Assembly (NCBI GenBank): GCA_016650445.1
Contig: JAENVS010000036.1
Span: forward strand, 1-64,000
Source of the DNA: Frankiaceae bacterium
GTDB lineage: Bacteria; Actinomycetota; Actinomycetes; Mycobacteriales; SCTD01
Length of the DNA: 64,000 nt
Direction: 5' to 3'
The notes beneath the pieces were generated by a model, which was not told the DNA's origin, ran no database searches, and worked only from the letters and a program-made list of their open reading frames with translations. The position numbers were made by a program, and so were the translations under genes. Shown here one piece after another: positions 7,573 to 17,528 of this stretch (position 1 is the first letter of the stretch; each line of letters begins with the position of its first letter).

Positions 7573-10500
7573 CGACCGGCCACCCGGATCCGTCGATCGA
7601 TCGACGGCGAGCGGCGTACGAGCTAAGCACGGTGGCACGTTCCGGCCTGGTAGACGTCTCTTGGTACCTGCAGGCCAACCCGGACGTGGCAGCTGCCGGC
7701 GCCGATCCGCTGGTGCACTACATGACCCAGGGCTGGCGAGAAGGACGCGACCCGTGCCAGGACTTCTCGACCACGCAATACCTCGCAGACAACCCCGACG
7801 TCCGCGCGGCCGGCGTGAACCCGCTATTTCATTACGTCACGCAAGGGTGGACGGAAGGTCGAGGGTCGCGGTCCGCCGAGCGACTGTCCACAGCTGATGG
7901 CCGCAACCCCCTTACGGTCCTGCGGGCTCTCGGCGAACCACCCGCTGCCGTCATGGAACCGCCCCACGCGAGCCTGCCGCCGCTGGCCGGTCGTGCGCTG
8001 CGGCCTGCCTCGGAGCCGCCAGTCGTGACACCGCTGCGGACGGTCGCGTTCTATCTGCCGCAGTTTCATCCGATCCCCGAAAACGATGCGTGGTGGGGAT
8101 CGGGCTTCACGGAGTGGACTCACGTCAGGGGCGCAAGGCCGCAGTACGCCGGGCATAGGCAGCCCAGGGTGCCTGGCGAGCTCGGGTACTACGACCTGCG
8201 CGATCCGGCTGTCATGGCCCGCCAGAGTGAGCTCGCGCGGCTGCACGGGGTGGAGGCGTGGTGCATCTACGCCTATTGGTTCGGAGGTGCCCGGCTCCTC
8301 GAGCAGCCGCTCGACCTGCTCCTCGAGCACCCGGAGATCGACATATCCTTCTCGATCTGCTGGGCGAACGAAAACTGGACCCGCACCTGGGACGGCGAGG
8401 AGCGCGACGTCCTCATGGGGCAGACGTTCGACGCGCACGACGACGAGCGCTTCATTGAGGACATGGCGAAGTACCTTCGTGATCCTCGCTACGTCCGCGT
8501 CGCCGGCCGTCCCCTGCTGGTCGTGTACCGGCCGTCTCTGCTTCCTGATCCCCGGCGCACGGCGGAGACCTGGCGGCGCTGGTGCCGCCAACACGGACTC
8601 GGTGAGATCGCGCTGGCCTACGTGCAGGCGTTCGAGCGGCCCTCGCCTGCCAGCATCGGCTTCGACTACGCGATTGAGTTCCCCCCCAACAACACCGCCC
8701 CCACGCATGCCGTGCCGGCCGGTCTCGACCCGTCTTTCGTTGGTTCCTGTTTCGGCTGGGCCGAGCTGGCAGAACGCAGCAAGCGGTACTCCTCCGCGAA
8801 CTACCCACTCTGGCGCGGCGTTTGCCCGGGCTGGGACAACGTGCCACGCCGCGGCGAGCGCGGAACGATTCTTCATGGCGCGACGCCCGACGGCTTCCGG
8901 GACTGGCTCATGAACGCCGGTCGTGACACTGTCGCGCGGTTCGACGACCCGTCAGAACGGCTCGTGTTCGTCAATGCCTGGAATGAATGGGCAGAGGGCG
9001 CCTATCTGGAGCCGGACGCAGATGACGGTTACCAGGCCTTGCACGCCGTCCGTGACGTGCAACAGGTGCTGGCAGGACATCCGCCCGGGGGCGGCCAGGC
9101 AGTCGTCGTGGTCACGCACGACATGCATGCACACGGCGCCCAGCTGCTTGCGTTGGCTCTCGTGAAGGAGCTGATCGCGCTTGGTCGTACCGTCGAGGTC
9201 GTTGCCCTCGGTGATGGTGAGCTCGATGTTGAGTTCAGCGCGGCGGCCCCGACGCACCGCTGCGATCCGGCGGGAGCTGACGAGCACGCGGCGGACCGTC
9301 TCGCTGCGTCCCTGGTTGGTCGTGGCTTTCGCACAGCTTTCTGCAACTCGAGCATGTCCGGTGCGTTCGCGCGGTCCCTGAAGCGGCACGGGGCGTGGGT
9401 TACCGGCCTTGTGCACGAGATGAAGCAGGTGCTGAGCGAGCCCGTCGCGGCGGCCCGTGCGCTCGCCCTGGCAGACGCCAGCGACGAGCTGGTCTTCCCA
9501 TCGGAGGTGGTCCAGCGCGACTTCGAGGCCTCGACGGGATGGCGCGGAGTTACTCGAGTGCGCTCGCAGGGGCTCTACATGCGAGTCCCGGCGGAGCGGG
9601 AACGGCGGTCTGCCCGTGAGTCGGTCCGGCGCGCGCTAGGGCTCACCGACTCGGCCCTCATCGTGCTCGGCGTGGGTTACGGCGACCATCGAAAGGGCCT
9701 GGACCTGTTTGCTGAGGCTGCGGCGATTTTCGACGGGTCGGGTCAGGACGTGCACTTCGTCTGGCTGGGGAAGCTCGACACATACGACGCGCGCATCACC
9801 GATGCGCTACACCGCAGCAGAGGTCGTGGGCTCCGCCTACCGGGCTTCGTCGCCGACCCCGCGCACTACTACCTTGCTGCGGACGCCTTGGCGCTTTCAT
9901 CTCGCGAGGATCCCTTCCCAAGCGTCGCCCTCGAGGCCTTATCGGTCGGTGTGCCGCTCGTCGCATTCGCCGACCGGACCGGTATGAACGACCTGATCAC
10001 CAGAACGGGCGGGACTCTCGTCGAGCCGGTCTCCGCGGCTGCACTGGTTGCCGGCGTGGAGCAGCAGCTGTCCGCAGCGGCTGGCGGCCAGCAGGAGATG
10101 CGCATGCGCCTGGTGCGGGAGGAGTACAACCAGCGGCGCTACGCGTTCGATCTGCTGTCGACGACACCCGCAGCCCTGCCCAGGGTCTCGGTCGTCCTGC
10201 CCAACTACAACTACGGGCCACGTCTGCAGAGCCGGATCGAGCAGATCCTCGGCCAGACGTACCCGGTCTACGAGCTGATCGTGCTTGATGACTGCTCAAC
10301 GGACGACAGCGTTGCCGTCATTGAGGCGGCGATCGCCGACACCGTGACGCCGACCAGGGTCATCATCAACGACGTAAACAGCGGTTCGCCCTACCTGCAG
10401 TGGGCCCGGGGTGTCGACGCGAGTCGAGGTGACCTCGTCTGGATCGCGGAGGCGGACGACTGGGCGGACCCTGAGTTGCTCGCAACCCTCGTGCCGGAAT

Positions 10501-11024
10501 TCGTGCACCCTCACGTGGTGCTCGCGTACACGCAGAGCGCCCAACTAGATATCACGGGTCGGATGCTCGCCCCCGATTACGCCGAGTACCTCGCGGACGT
10601 GACCGGTCGTGACTGGCACCGACGCTACACGGCGGGTGGCCTGGACGAGATTGCACAGTGCTTATCGATCAAGAACACGATCCCCAACGTTAGTGCAGTG
10701 CTCTTCCGCCGTGAACCCCTGCAAGATGCCCTGGTTGAGGTGCAGGATGTGGTTGCCGACTTCGCCACCGCGGCCGACTGGCTCATTTACATGCGAGTCC
10801 TTCAACGCGGTGACGTCGTGTATCACCCCGAGACACTCAGTGGGCATACGCGTCACGCAGCCAGCGTCATCGGTCGCGGCATGGATGCCGGGCACCTCGA
10901 TGAAGTTGCACGGCTGCAGCAACGTGCCCGCACGTTCGCGAGCGTCCCGGGGTCGTCCGTGGTGGCCGCCACGGCCTACCTCGAGCGCATACGCCGCCAG
11001 CTTGAAGTGAAGCCCGCTCGCTAG
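7560..11024 (+). CDS. Giant fusion: NPDV repeats, WbsX, GT4, GT2
   Basis: An 1154-residue glycan-building protein. Residues about 33-100 hold two copies of a 30-residue repeat centred on NPDVAAAG and HYMTQGWREGR. Residues about 160-495 are a WbsX (GH99-like) domain, with VAFYLPQFHPIPENDAWWG, CWANENWTRTWDG and VFVNAWNEWAEGAYLEP. Residues about 500-860 form a GT4, including LSSREDPFPSVALEALSVG. Residues about 873-1130 form a GT2 (VSVVLPNYNYG, VLDDCSTDDS, EADDW). The start may be ATG 7560, or GTG 7569, which would give a GTGA overlap with the small gene before it. One chain could make several linkages of the same repeat unit. It ends convergent with the GT61 gene. Confidence 0.88.
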   Translation: MATVTTGHPDPSIDRRRAAYELSTVARSGLVDVSWYLQANPDVAAAGADPLVHYMTQGWREGRDPCQDFSTTQYLADNPDVRAAGVNPLFHYVTQGWTEGRGSRSAERLSTADGRNPLTVLRALGEPPAAVMEPPHASLPPLAGRALRPASEPPVVTPLRTVAFYLPQFHPIPENDAWWGSGFTEWTHVRGARPQYAGHRQPRVPGELGYYDLRDPAVMARQSELARLHGVEAWCIYAYWFGGARLLEQPLDLLLEHPEIDISFSICWANENWTRTWDGEERDVLMGQTFDAHDDERFIEDMAKYLRDPRYVRVAGRPLLVVYRPSLLPDPRRTAETWRRWCRQHGLGEIALAYVQAFERPSPASIGFDYAIEFPPNNTAPTHAVPAGLDPSFVGSCFGWAELAERSKRYSSANYPLWRGVCPGWDNVPRRGERGTILHGATPDGFRDWLMNAGRDTVARFDDPSERLVFVNAWNEWAEGAYLEPDADDGYQALHAVRDVQQVLAGHPPGGGQAVVVVTHDMHAHGAQLLALALVKELIALGRTVEVVALGDGELDVEFSAAAPTHRCDPAGADEHAADRLAASLVGRGFRTAFCNSSMSGAFARSLKRHGAWVTGLVHEMKQVLSEPVAAARALALADASDELVFPSEVVQRDFEASTGWRGVTRVRSQGLYMRVPAERERRSARESVRRALGLTDSALIVLGVGYGDHRKGLDLFAEAAAIFDGSGQDVHFVWLGKLDTYDARITDALHRSRGRGLRLPGFVADPAHYYLAADALALSSREDPFPSVALEALSVGVPLVAFADRTGMNDLITRTGGTLVEPVSAAALVAGVEQQLSAAAGGQQEMRMRLVREEYNQRRYAFDLLSTTPAALPRVSVVLPNYNYGPRLQSRIEQILGQTYPVYELIVLDDCSTDDSVAVIEAAIADTVTPTRVIINDVNSGSPYLQWARGVDASRGDLVWIAEADDWADPELLATLVPEFVHPHVVLAYTQSAQLDITGRMLAPDYAEYLADVTGRDWHRRYTAGGLDEIAQCLSIKNTIPNVSAVLFRREPLQDALVEVQDVVADFATAADWLIYMRVLQRGDVVYHPETLSGHTRHAASVIGRGMDAGHLDEVARLQQRARTFASVPGSSVVAATAYLERIRRQLEVKPAR

Positions 11025-11057
11025 GCTAGGCAACCGAAAGGAGAGTCGGTCTACCGT

Positions 11058-12236
11058 TCAGACTCGGCTGAGCAGTCGCTCTGTAGCGGCCACGACGTCT
11101 GAAATCGAGACGGCGACATCCGAGTTCGCACGCTGATTCGGTTGTACGGCGTTACCGATGTACATCGCGTAACGCAGTTCAAGGAGCTCCGCCAGCGCGC
11201 CGTACGACGTTATGCCCTCGTGGAAGCTACTGGGAAGAATCTCGAGGACGCACGTGCCGGGACGGCAGAACGCGAGATTCGCAAGTCCTGCGCCGTGCAC
11301 GCCAATCACGGCTTCAGCTCTTGCGAACGCCTTTGCCTGTTCCTCGACGGTGTGACCGGCGGCAGAAAACAGTTGGAATCCGAGCGGTGCGAGCGCATCT
11401 AGCAGGGCTCGTTCATCGTGGAGGCGACGCGTACGCGCATCTGCACGGCTGACGAGGAGGCGGATGCCTTCCCCGGAGGATGTGACGCGCGTTGACCAGT
11501 AGAAGTCACGGATTGACGGAGACAAGCGCACGTTGGTCGGTGCAAGCGGTTCGACGAAGAGAATCTCCGGGAAGTAGTACGCCTCTCGCAGCGCGACAGG
11601 CTGAGGGTCCCAATCGAAGAGGAACTGCCGACTCTGCAAATGAAATTCCCGCTGCGGGCTCGCTAGCAGCATTATCCGCGCGCCAGCGTCCCGCGCCCAA
11701 GCGAAGCGAGGTACGGTTTCGATCATCCAGTGGTAGTAGTTCATGTGTTGGCTGGCGCCGAGAACGAAACCGGCCCCACCCTCGAACGTGCGGTAATTGA
11801 GTGGCACCGTCGCGTCGATTGTCCCGGCTGGCTCGCTGAGCGCTGCGAGCGCCGGGTGTCGGGCAAGGATTGCCGGCTTACGAACCGACTCACGAATGAC
11901 CTCACCCGACGACGTGACGATCACCATGTCTGGCGGAATAACTACGCAGTCGGACACCGACCATGAGCGAATCTGGTTAGGAACTTGACGCTGCCGAAAA
12001 ATGCGGAGCATTTCTGCCCACTCGGTTTCAATCGACCGTGAAGGGAGCAGCGAATCGATAGAGAGCGCTGGGTGCAGGGGCGGCGCGAGAGCGGATCGCA
12101 CGGTTCGATCGAGCTGCCCGACGTCGGCCACCGAAACCATCCCGCGCGGCGTCAAAGTTTCGGTCACCGCGGTCCGCCCAGACCCCTCGGGAACCCCGCG
12201 CTGTGCGCGTCCAATGCGTTCACGAGGCGTCGACAA
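11058..12236 (-). CDS. Glycosyltransferase family 61 (DUF563) protein
   Basis: A protein of about 392 residues of the GT61/DUF563 type. Diagnostic pieces are GASQHMNYYHWMIETVPRF in the middle and IGVHGAGLANLAFCRPGTCVLEI near the end, followed by the Tyr-rich tail seen in this family. It is the last gene of the long leftward operon and overlaps the stop of the methyltransferase gene (12220) if TTG 12236 is used. GTG 12167 (369 residues) and ATG 12140 are alternative starts. It probably adds a sugar in the cytoplasm to the polymer exported by the Wzm/Wzt pair. Donor and acceptor are unknown. Confidence 0.82.
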   Translation of the reverse strand: MSTPRERIGRAQRGVPEGSGRTAVTETLTPRGMVSVADVGQLDRTVRSALAPPLHPALSIDSLLPSRSIETEWAEMLRIFRQRQVPNQIRSWSVSDCVVIPPDMVIVTSSGEVIRESVRKPAILARHPALAALSEPAGTIDATVPLNYRTFEGGAGFVLGASQHMNYYHWMIETVPRFAWARDAGARIMLLASPQREFHLQSRQFLFDWDPQPVALREAYYFPEILFVEPLAPTNVRLSPSIRDFYWSTRVTSSGEGIRLLVSRADARTRRLHDERALLDALAPLGFQLFSAAGHTVEEQAKAFARAEAVIGVHGAGLANLAFCRPGTCVLEILPSSFHEGITSYGALAELLELRYAMYIGNAVQPNQRANSDVAVSISDVVAATERLLSRV

Positions 12237-13692
12237 GGTAGAGGTCGTGCCCGGTGTATCCGGCGACCTCGTATCCGCGCTTCGCGAGATCCAGGGCGGG
12301 AGCCAGCAAGTTGGGATCGGTTGGTTGGCCCTTTTGGCGCAGGCACTCCACGACGAGCACCTTTGGTCGTATCGTCTCGAAGCTAAAGCCCCCGATTACC
12401 TCCCGTTCGAGGCCTTCGACGTCAATGCTCAGAACGTCGACGCTAGTGCCAAACCGGTCAATAAATCCGGTTGATCTGATCGCTTCGTCCAGCGTGATTA
12501 CCGGGATGTCCACGGAGCGCATCAGCCGTCGACCCTCGCGCTGCGGCCCTCGTCGTTCCTCGGCTTGGCGGGCTCGGTGCGCGGAGACCTCTGGCGAGAA
12601 GGAGTTGAAGACGGGATTTCCATGCATGAAGTAAGTCAAGGACCCAGCCTGATTTGACACGCCTACGTTGAGGAACACGTCTCGCGGGCGTTGCTCGCGG
12701 AACATCTGCGCAATCGTCGGATTGGCGTCTATGCACAGGCCACGACCGCCGCGCTCGTACAAGAAGTACGTGTTCGAGTGCTCGACGGGCCACAGGCAGC
12801 CGACGTCGATGTAGGTCACTTCCTCACGTTTGCCCAGAAAATAAGCGATCTGCAGGTCCTCGCCGTTCTGCGCGTACGACGTCACTCCCCGGTGACGTCG
12901 CGGCGACTCGACTTCTGTCATGACTGGCGCGCCGCCTATGTCAGCGCTAGATCGATCTGCCAACACGTACTCGTTCTCGGAGAGTTGAAGCGCCAGGTGA
13001 CAGCATTTGGGCATGGCGTCCTTTATCACGATCACGCCAAGCTCGTAGAACGCCTCCACGTGCAACGGCCCGCTCGGCTTGCTGCCGTGTAGCGCAGAGT
13101 CATAGAAACCCTGGTTACGTGGACTGTTGGTCGGGAGTAGCGCGGGGTCGCTCGCGTCGTTGATTCGGCGGGCGCCGAAGATGACGTAGCGCTGAATCGT
13201 GCCGTCAAACAGAAGGGGGTCGAGCGCCGCCTCCACGTCGCTCTGCAACATGTGATTCGGATGCCCGGACCAGTTTGACCAGTACGGGAGGAGCCCTTGG
13301 CGCGATAGCTCTACGTCTGCGTCAAAGTACGGCTGCCGCACGTAGACGAGCGCCGAGGCGAGTCGGCAGGCTCCCTGCAAGACGGCTCGAGCGGTCGCGC
13401 CGTCAGGGAGATGTTCGAGAAAATGCATCGCGATGACGGCCTCAACAAGTGGAGCCGTGACGTCGAGGGCTGTTGCGTCAGCCTGGACGACCAGATGTCC
13501 GCGTGCGGTCGCCTCCTCGACTTTCGATGCGGAGATGTCGATTCCGATTCCGTTGGAGAGGCCGAGCCTCTGCCTGGCGTAGTCCAGCGATCCGCCCTTG
13601 CTGCTTCCCAAATCGATGAAGTCGTAATCGCCCGACTTACTCAGCGCGGCCAGTTTGCCCAAACCCTCGGTCAGCGGGTCTGACTTCGGCAT
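12220..13692 (-). CDS. Double methyltransferase: class I domain plus FkbM domain
   Basis: A 490-residue fusion. The first half (about 1-210) is a class I SAM methyltransferase, with DFIDLGSSKGGSLDYA as motif I and an IGIDIS strand after it. The second half (about 275-490) is an FkbM domain, with SYAQNGEDLQIAYFLGKR, TYIDVGCLWPVEHSNTYFLY and SIDVEGLEREVIGGF. ATG at 13692 is chosen because GGGAG lies 6 bases upstream. The longer open frame upstream overlaps the previous gene and looks unrelated. FkbM enzymes methylate sugar hydroxyls in antibiotics and surface glycans, so this protein may cap or decorate the exported polymer at two positions. Confidence 0.85.
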   Translation of the reverse strand: MPKSDPLTEGLGKLAALSKSGDYDFIDLGSSKGGSLDYARQRLGLSNGIGIDISASKVEEATARGHLVVQADATALDVTAPLVEAVIAMHFLEHLPDGATARAVLQGACRLASALVYVRQPYFDADVELSRQGLLPYWSNWSGHPNHMLQSDVEAALDPLLFDGTIQRYVIFGARRINDASDPALLPTNSPRNQGFYDSALHGSKPSGPLHVEAFYELGVIVIKDAMPKCCHLALQLSENEYVLADRSSADIGGAPVMTEVESPRRHRGVTSYAQNGEDLQIAYFLGKREEVTYIDVGCLWPVEHSNTYFLYERGGRGLCIDANPTIAQMFREQRPRDVFLNVGVSNQAGSLTYFMHGNPVFNSFSPEVSAHRARQAEERRGPQREGRRLMRSVDIPVITLDEAIRSTGFIDRFGTSVDVLSIDVEGLEREVIGGFSFETIRPKVLVVECLRQKGQPTDPNLLAPALDLAKRGYEVAGYTGHDLYLVDAS

Positions 13693-13715
13693 GCTCGCTC
13701 CCACCCTCGGCCTGG

Positions 13716-14759
13716 CTAGGAGTCTCGCGTCAGGGCGAACCAGTCGGAAGCTGTCGCATCGACCGACCATTCGGAGACGGCTTCCATGGCGGCGAGACGC
13801 ATCGCCGCGAGCTCGTCGTCGGGCAGACGAGTGGCCTGCTTCACGTAATCGTAAGCCGCGTCGATGTCACTTGGGGTGACCAGGAAGCCGCTAACGCCGT
13901 GGGTCACGTATGAAGGTGGGGCGCCCCGGTCAGTGACGATCGGCACGACGCCGGCGGCTAGGCCCTCGGCCACGGTGCGGCCGAAGGCTTGATAGTCCGA
14001 CAGGTCGAGCAGGAAGTCACTGCTGCACACGATCTCGGCGGCTTGTTTCGGCGAGACCCTGCCGTGGTTCCGGATTCTCGGAGACATGCGGAGACCGGCC
14101 ATGCCGAGCTCGTCGTTCGACGTCCCGAACACCTCGATATCGAGCGCGAGTGAGGCGGACTGGGCGAGTCGGTTGATCACGGCGACGGTGCGCTGGGAAC
14201 CTCGACGAGGCGTCGAGGGCCGCAACATCGCGACGAGCGTGCGGCGGTGGCCGTCGGCGCGCAGAGGGCGGGGGCGGTAGATCGTCCGGTCCAGACTTGG
14301 CCGGATCTTGACCACGGGGAAGAACGTCCTCGACATCAAGACCTGCGCAAGCCAGTCAGTCTTTACGACTGCGACGGCAGCCTTTGCCCGACCGTAGGAG
14401 GCGATGGCGACAGTGTGCTGTCGGCTGTGCCGCGGGTAGAAGAGCGGCTCGTAGTCCTGGACGTAGTAGTAGACGCGTGAGGCCCGTTCGCTGAACTCGT
14501 CGAGGACGAGGCTCAAGGAGTCGTTCGTGGTCGCCACGATGGCTGCACCGTCGGGGATGTCCTGCGGGTCAGCCGAGAGCCGGTCCAGTGCCGTCACCGA
14601 CCAGTCGTATCCGCGACGGAAGACGTCAAGGTGCTGGGGCTCCACCAGCAGACGCCCCATGCCGTAGTTGTCGACGAGCGCCGCAAACTCCTGGGCCACG
14701 GAGTTGGCGCCGCCGCCGAACGGCCGACCGCGTAGCACGAAGGTTATTTCGCTAGCCAT
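13716..14759 (-). CDS. Glycosyltransferase family 4 protein
   Basis: A 347-residue GT4. The N-terminal Rossmann domain opens with EITFVLRGRPFGGGANSVAQEFA, and the C-terminal donor-binding half has DLSDYQAFGRTVAEGLAAGVVPIVTDRG. It resembles the WsaF-like group of rhamnosyltransferases, but the donor sugar cannot be read from sequence. ATG at 14759 overlaps the stop of the GT2 gene upstream by 8 bases, so translation is probably coupled. It is part of the leftward export operon. Confidence 0.85.
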   Translation of the reverse strand: MASEITFVLRGRPFGGGANSVAQEFAALVDNYGMGRLLVEPQHLDVFRRGYDWSVTALDRLSADPQDIPDGAAIVATTNDSLSLVLDEFSERASRVYYYVQDYEPLFYPRHSRQHTVAIASYGRAKAAVAVVKTDWLAQVLMSRTFFPVVKIRPSLDRTIYRPRPLRADGHRRTLVAMLRPSTPRRGSQRTVAVINRLAQSASLALDIEVFGTSNDELGMAGLRMSPRIRNHGRVSPKQAAEIVCSSDFLLDLSDYQAFGRTVAEGLAAGVVPIVTDRGAPPSYVTHGVSGFLVTPSDIDAAYDYVKQATRLPDDELAAMRLAAMEAVSEWSVDATASDWFALTRDS

Positions 14760-16776
14760 CGAGCCCGCCTGAAGCGAGGTCGACGAGGAGCGCTGACACT
14801 GCGGCACGGACGACGTCGAAGTCTGGCTGATCGTCCATTTCGCGGACGGCCTCGTCCAGCCGCGCGCCCCAACGCTCTCGCACGACGGTGTTGCCCTGCC
14901 GGCTCAGCTCCGATCGCTGGGCGCCGAAGGTCACCGACTTGTAGTGGTAGACGAACGAGGCGGGGGTCACGACGTTGCGCATGCCCGCCTTGCGGGCGCG
15001 CAGCATCAGGTCGACCTCCTCGCCGTAGCCGGACGGGAACGCGTCCTCGTCGAGCCCGCCGAGCCGCAGGAAGTCCTCTCGCCGTACGGCGTAGCAGAAG
15101 CCGTTGAGAATGCTCAGCGGGACGAGCGTTCCCGGGAACCGCGCGCGCAGCGCCGCAGCCAGGGCGTCGGGTGCGACCGCCGGGTCGAACTCGTTGACGG
15201 CCCAGCCGCCGTCTGTACGCAGCGCAGGCACGCTCTGGTACGACGCCGCGTTGGACAGCGGGCCGGCTGCGAAGACGCCTGGATCGGCCAGTGCCGCGAT
15301 CAGCGGTGCATCCCAACCTGGGGTGACCCTCGTGTCGTTGTTCAAGATGACCACGACGTCGTGGGCCGCTGCCTGCACCCCGGCATTGACGCTCGCCGTG
15401 TAGCCGCGGTTGACGTCGGACCGCACGATCCGGACCGGCGCTGGCAGCTGGGCGAGCAATCGGCGGGCGGACAATGCGTGGGGACTGCCGTCGTCGACGA
15501 CCACCACGTCGGTCTGTGCCCACGAGCAGCGCTGGACGCTCAGTGCACATGCTGCCGTGTAGGCCGCCTTGCCGTAGAACGGAATGACGACCGAGAACGG
15601 GGTCCCGGTAGTAGGAAGCGGCTCCTGCACATCCATCAGCACGCCGCGCTGCGTCTGCACGCTGAGGCTCTCGAACTCGTCGGCGTCGTCACGCTCGATG
15701 AGCTCCGGCGCCTGCAGGTCAATGGACGTGGCAGCGTCCGTGATCACCTCGAGCCAGATCGTCGCGTCGTCATCGGTGGTCTCGCGGGTGGCGCACCGGT
15801 GGGCCGGCACCTGGACCTGGAACGTCGACCACTGGTGGCTTCGGACGACGAAGTCGCCGAGCGCGGTCCTGCCGCGGTGATCGCGGAGGTTGAGCCGGAT
15901 CGGCTGCTGAGCAGCGGAACGACCGAACACCCGGATGGCGACCCAGCCGCCCGTCACGTGCGGCGCGTGGTCGCCCAGCTTGAACCGGACGTCCACGCGA
16001 CCCTGCACGGGCTCCGTCGCGGCGAGGCGCAGAACAGGCAGCCGGTTCAGCACGTCGTGCACCGATGACCCGGCAAGCTGCAGTGATCCGCTGAGCCGCC
16101 CGGTCACTCCGGAAGCCGCCTGGATCCAGATGCCGGCACCGAACCTCAGCCCGTCCGAGGTGACGGTCCCGCCGCTGACGGTGGCATCCGCGAACGTCGC
16201 GAGAAGGCTGACCGGCGCGAGTCTGCCGGTGATCTCGTCCTCGGCGAGCGGCGCCTGGGACGCCACCCGCCACCCGCCCGACGTCTCGACCTCGAGAAGC
16301 AGCTCCTCGACGCCCGTCAGCGGAGGCAGGTGGGCCTCGAAGTCGAAGCCGCACCAGCCGGTGCCCCGTCCTGCGTCGAACACGTCCTGCCGGAAGTCGC
16401 TGGCGATGCCCTCCGCAAGCACATCGCCGGAGTCGGTGATGACCCGGACTCGCGGAAGCGGGCGGTCGACACCGTGCTCCTTGAGCGTCACCCACCCCGC
16501 GATGCGCCCGTGGACGACCGACTCGAGGTGCCCCTGGATGAGCACCGCCGGGTCAGGGGCCGACGCGGCTGGCGGCATCGCGATCCCGCGATCGTGGTCC
16601 AACGGCTCGTGCTCGACGAGCTCCTCGCCAGCGAGTTCGACGATCACCGGGACGTCGAGGGGCGCTTCAACGAGCTCGTCGAGGACGTCCGTGATCGTCG
16701 GCGGTGCTCCGTCCATGCTTTCGAGTCGCAGGGACGCCGGTGTCGTGGGGTCCTCGGGAGTCGGGCCGTCAGTCAT
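14752..16776 (-). CDS. GT2 glycosyltransferase with long N-terminal beta region
   Basis: A 674-residue protein. Residues about 1-75 are acidic and probably disordered. Residues about 80-390 are beta-rich and resemble carbohydrate-binding sandwiches, with no firm family. Residues about 395-660 are a GT2: FSVVIPFYGKAAYTAACALS, VVVDDGSPH, LNNDTRVTPGW (DXD-like) and a late GFCYAVRREDFLRLGGLDE. ATG at 16776 overlaps the Wzt stop as ATGA. The short Wzt here has no C-terminal substrate-recognition domain, so the beta region of this enzyme might do that job. That last point is speculative. Confidence 0.85.
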   Translation of the reverse strand: MTDGPTPEDPTTPASLRLESMDGAPPTITDVLDELVEAPLDVPVIVELAGEELVEHEPLDHDRGIAMPPAASAPDPAVLIQGHLESVVHGRIAGWVTLKEHGVDRPLPRVRVITDSGDVLAEGIASDFRQDVFDAGRGTGWCGFDFEAHLPPLTGVEELLLEVETSGGWRVASQAPLAEDEITGRLAPVSLLATFADATVSGGTVTSDGLRFGAGIWIQAASGVTGRLSGSLQLAGSSVHDVLNRLPVLRLAATEPVQGRVDVRFKLGDHAPHVTGGWVAIRVFGRSAAQQPIRLNLRDHRGRTALGDFVVRSHQWSTFQVQVPAHRCATRETTDDDATIWLEVITDAATSIDLQAPELIERDDADEFESLSVQTQRGVLMDVQEPLPTTGTPFSVVIPFYGKAAYTAACALSVQRCSWAQTDVVVVDDGSPHALSARRLLAQLPAPVRIVRSDVNRGYTASVNAGVQAAAHDVVVILNNDTRVTPGWDAPLIAALADPGVFAAGPLSNAASYQSVPALRTDGGWAVNEFDPAVAPDALAAALRARFPGTLVPLSILNGFCYAVRREDFLRLGGLDEDAFPSGYGEEVDLMLRARKAGMRNVVTPASFVYHYKSVTFGAQRSELSRQGNTVVRERWGARLDEAVREMDDQPDFDVVRAAVSALLVDLASGGLDG

Positions 16777-17528
16777 TTGATGAGCCCAGGCTGCTCATAG
16801 CTGGCGTGATACTCCTCGAGAACTGACTCCACCGGCCCCGTTGACGCGATGACCCCCTGATGCAACCAGATCGCGTCCTTGCACTGCTCCTTCAGCAGAC
16901 CGTCACCGTGGCTGGCCAGGACGAGGATCCCCGCGCCGGAGATGAACTCGTTGAGCCGGGCGTTGGCGCGGGCGGTGAACTCTGCGTCCGCGGTCCCCAG
17001 CCCCTCGTCCAGGAGCAGGATGTCCGGCCTGAGCGAGGTGAGGATCGAGAACCGCAGGCGCGATTGCATCCCGGCCGAGTACGAGTAGACGGGGTGCTGG
17101 ATCCGATCCTCGAGTCCGCTGAACTCCACGATGCCGTCGACGCGGGCGCGCATTGCATCGGGAGACTCGCCGAGCTGGACGCCCATGCTGACGATGTTCT
17201 CGCGGCCCGTGGCCTCCTGGGTCAGCCCCGCGCCGGCGCCGCCCAACAAAGCGAGGACGCGCCCTTCGACTTCCACCGCTCCCGACGTCGGCGGGAGCAG
17301 GCCCGCCATGATCGCCAGCAATGTCGACTTGCCAGCGCCGTTGGCCCCGACGAGACCGATCCGGGCACCTGCCTCGAACTCCAGGTCCACCGAGCGAAGC
17401 GCTTGGATGACCACGGGCGCTGCCTTGCGGCGACGGGCAAGCTGCGCGATGCGGTGCTTGAGGTTGTAGTCGAGCACCGACAGCAACGTGTACTCGGCGC
17501 ACACCCGATCGAGCTTGATCCGTGGCAT
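16773..17528 (-). CDS. wzt: Polysaccharide ABC exporter ATPase, Wzt-like
   Basis: A 251-residue ATPase of the O-antigen/teichoic-acid export type. Walker A is GANGAGKST, the signature is YSYSAGMQSRLRFS and Walker B is ILLLDEGLGTAD. It hydrolyses ATP to drive export of lipid-linked glycan through the membrane partner at 17528-18379, whose stop shares one base with this start. Many Wzt proteins carry an extra C-terminal glycan-binding domain; this one stops soon after the ATPase fold, like TagH-type or chain-length-independent exporters. The next gene (GT2) starts inside its stop codon. Confidence 0.88.
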   Translation of the reverse strand: MPRIKLDRVCAEYTLLSVLDYNLKHRIAQLARRRKAAPVVIQALRSVDLEFEAGARIGLVGANGAGKSTLLAIMAGLLPPTSGAVEVEGRVLALLGGAGAGLTQEATGRENIVSMGVQLGESPDAMRARVDGIVEFSGLEDRIQHPVYSYSAGMQSRLRFSILTSLRPDILLLDEGLGTADAEFTARANARLNEFISGAGILVLASHGDGLLKEQCKDAIWLHQGVIASTGPVESVLEEYHASYEQPGLIK

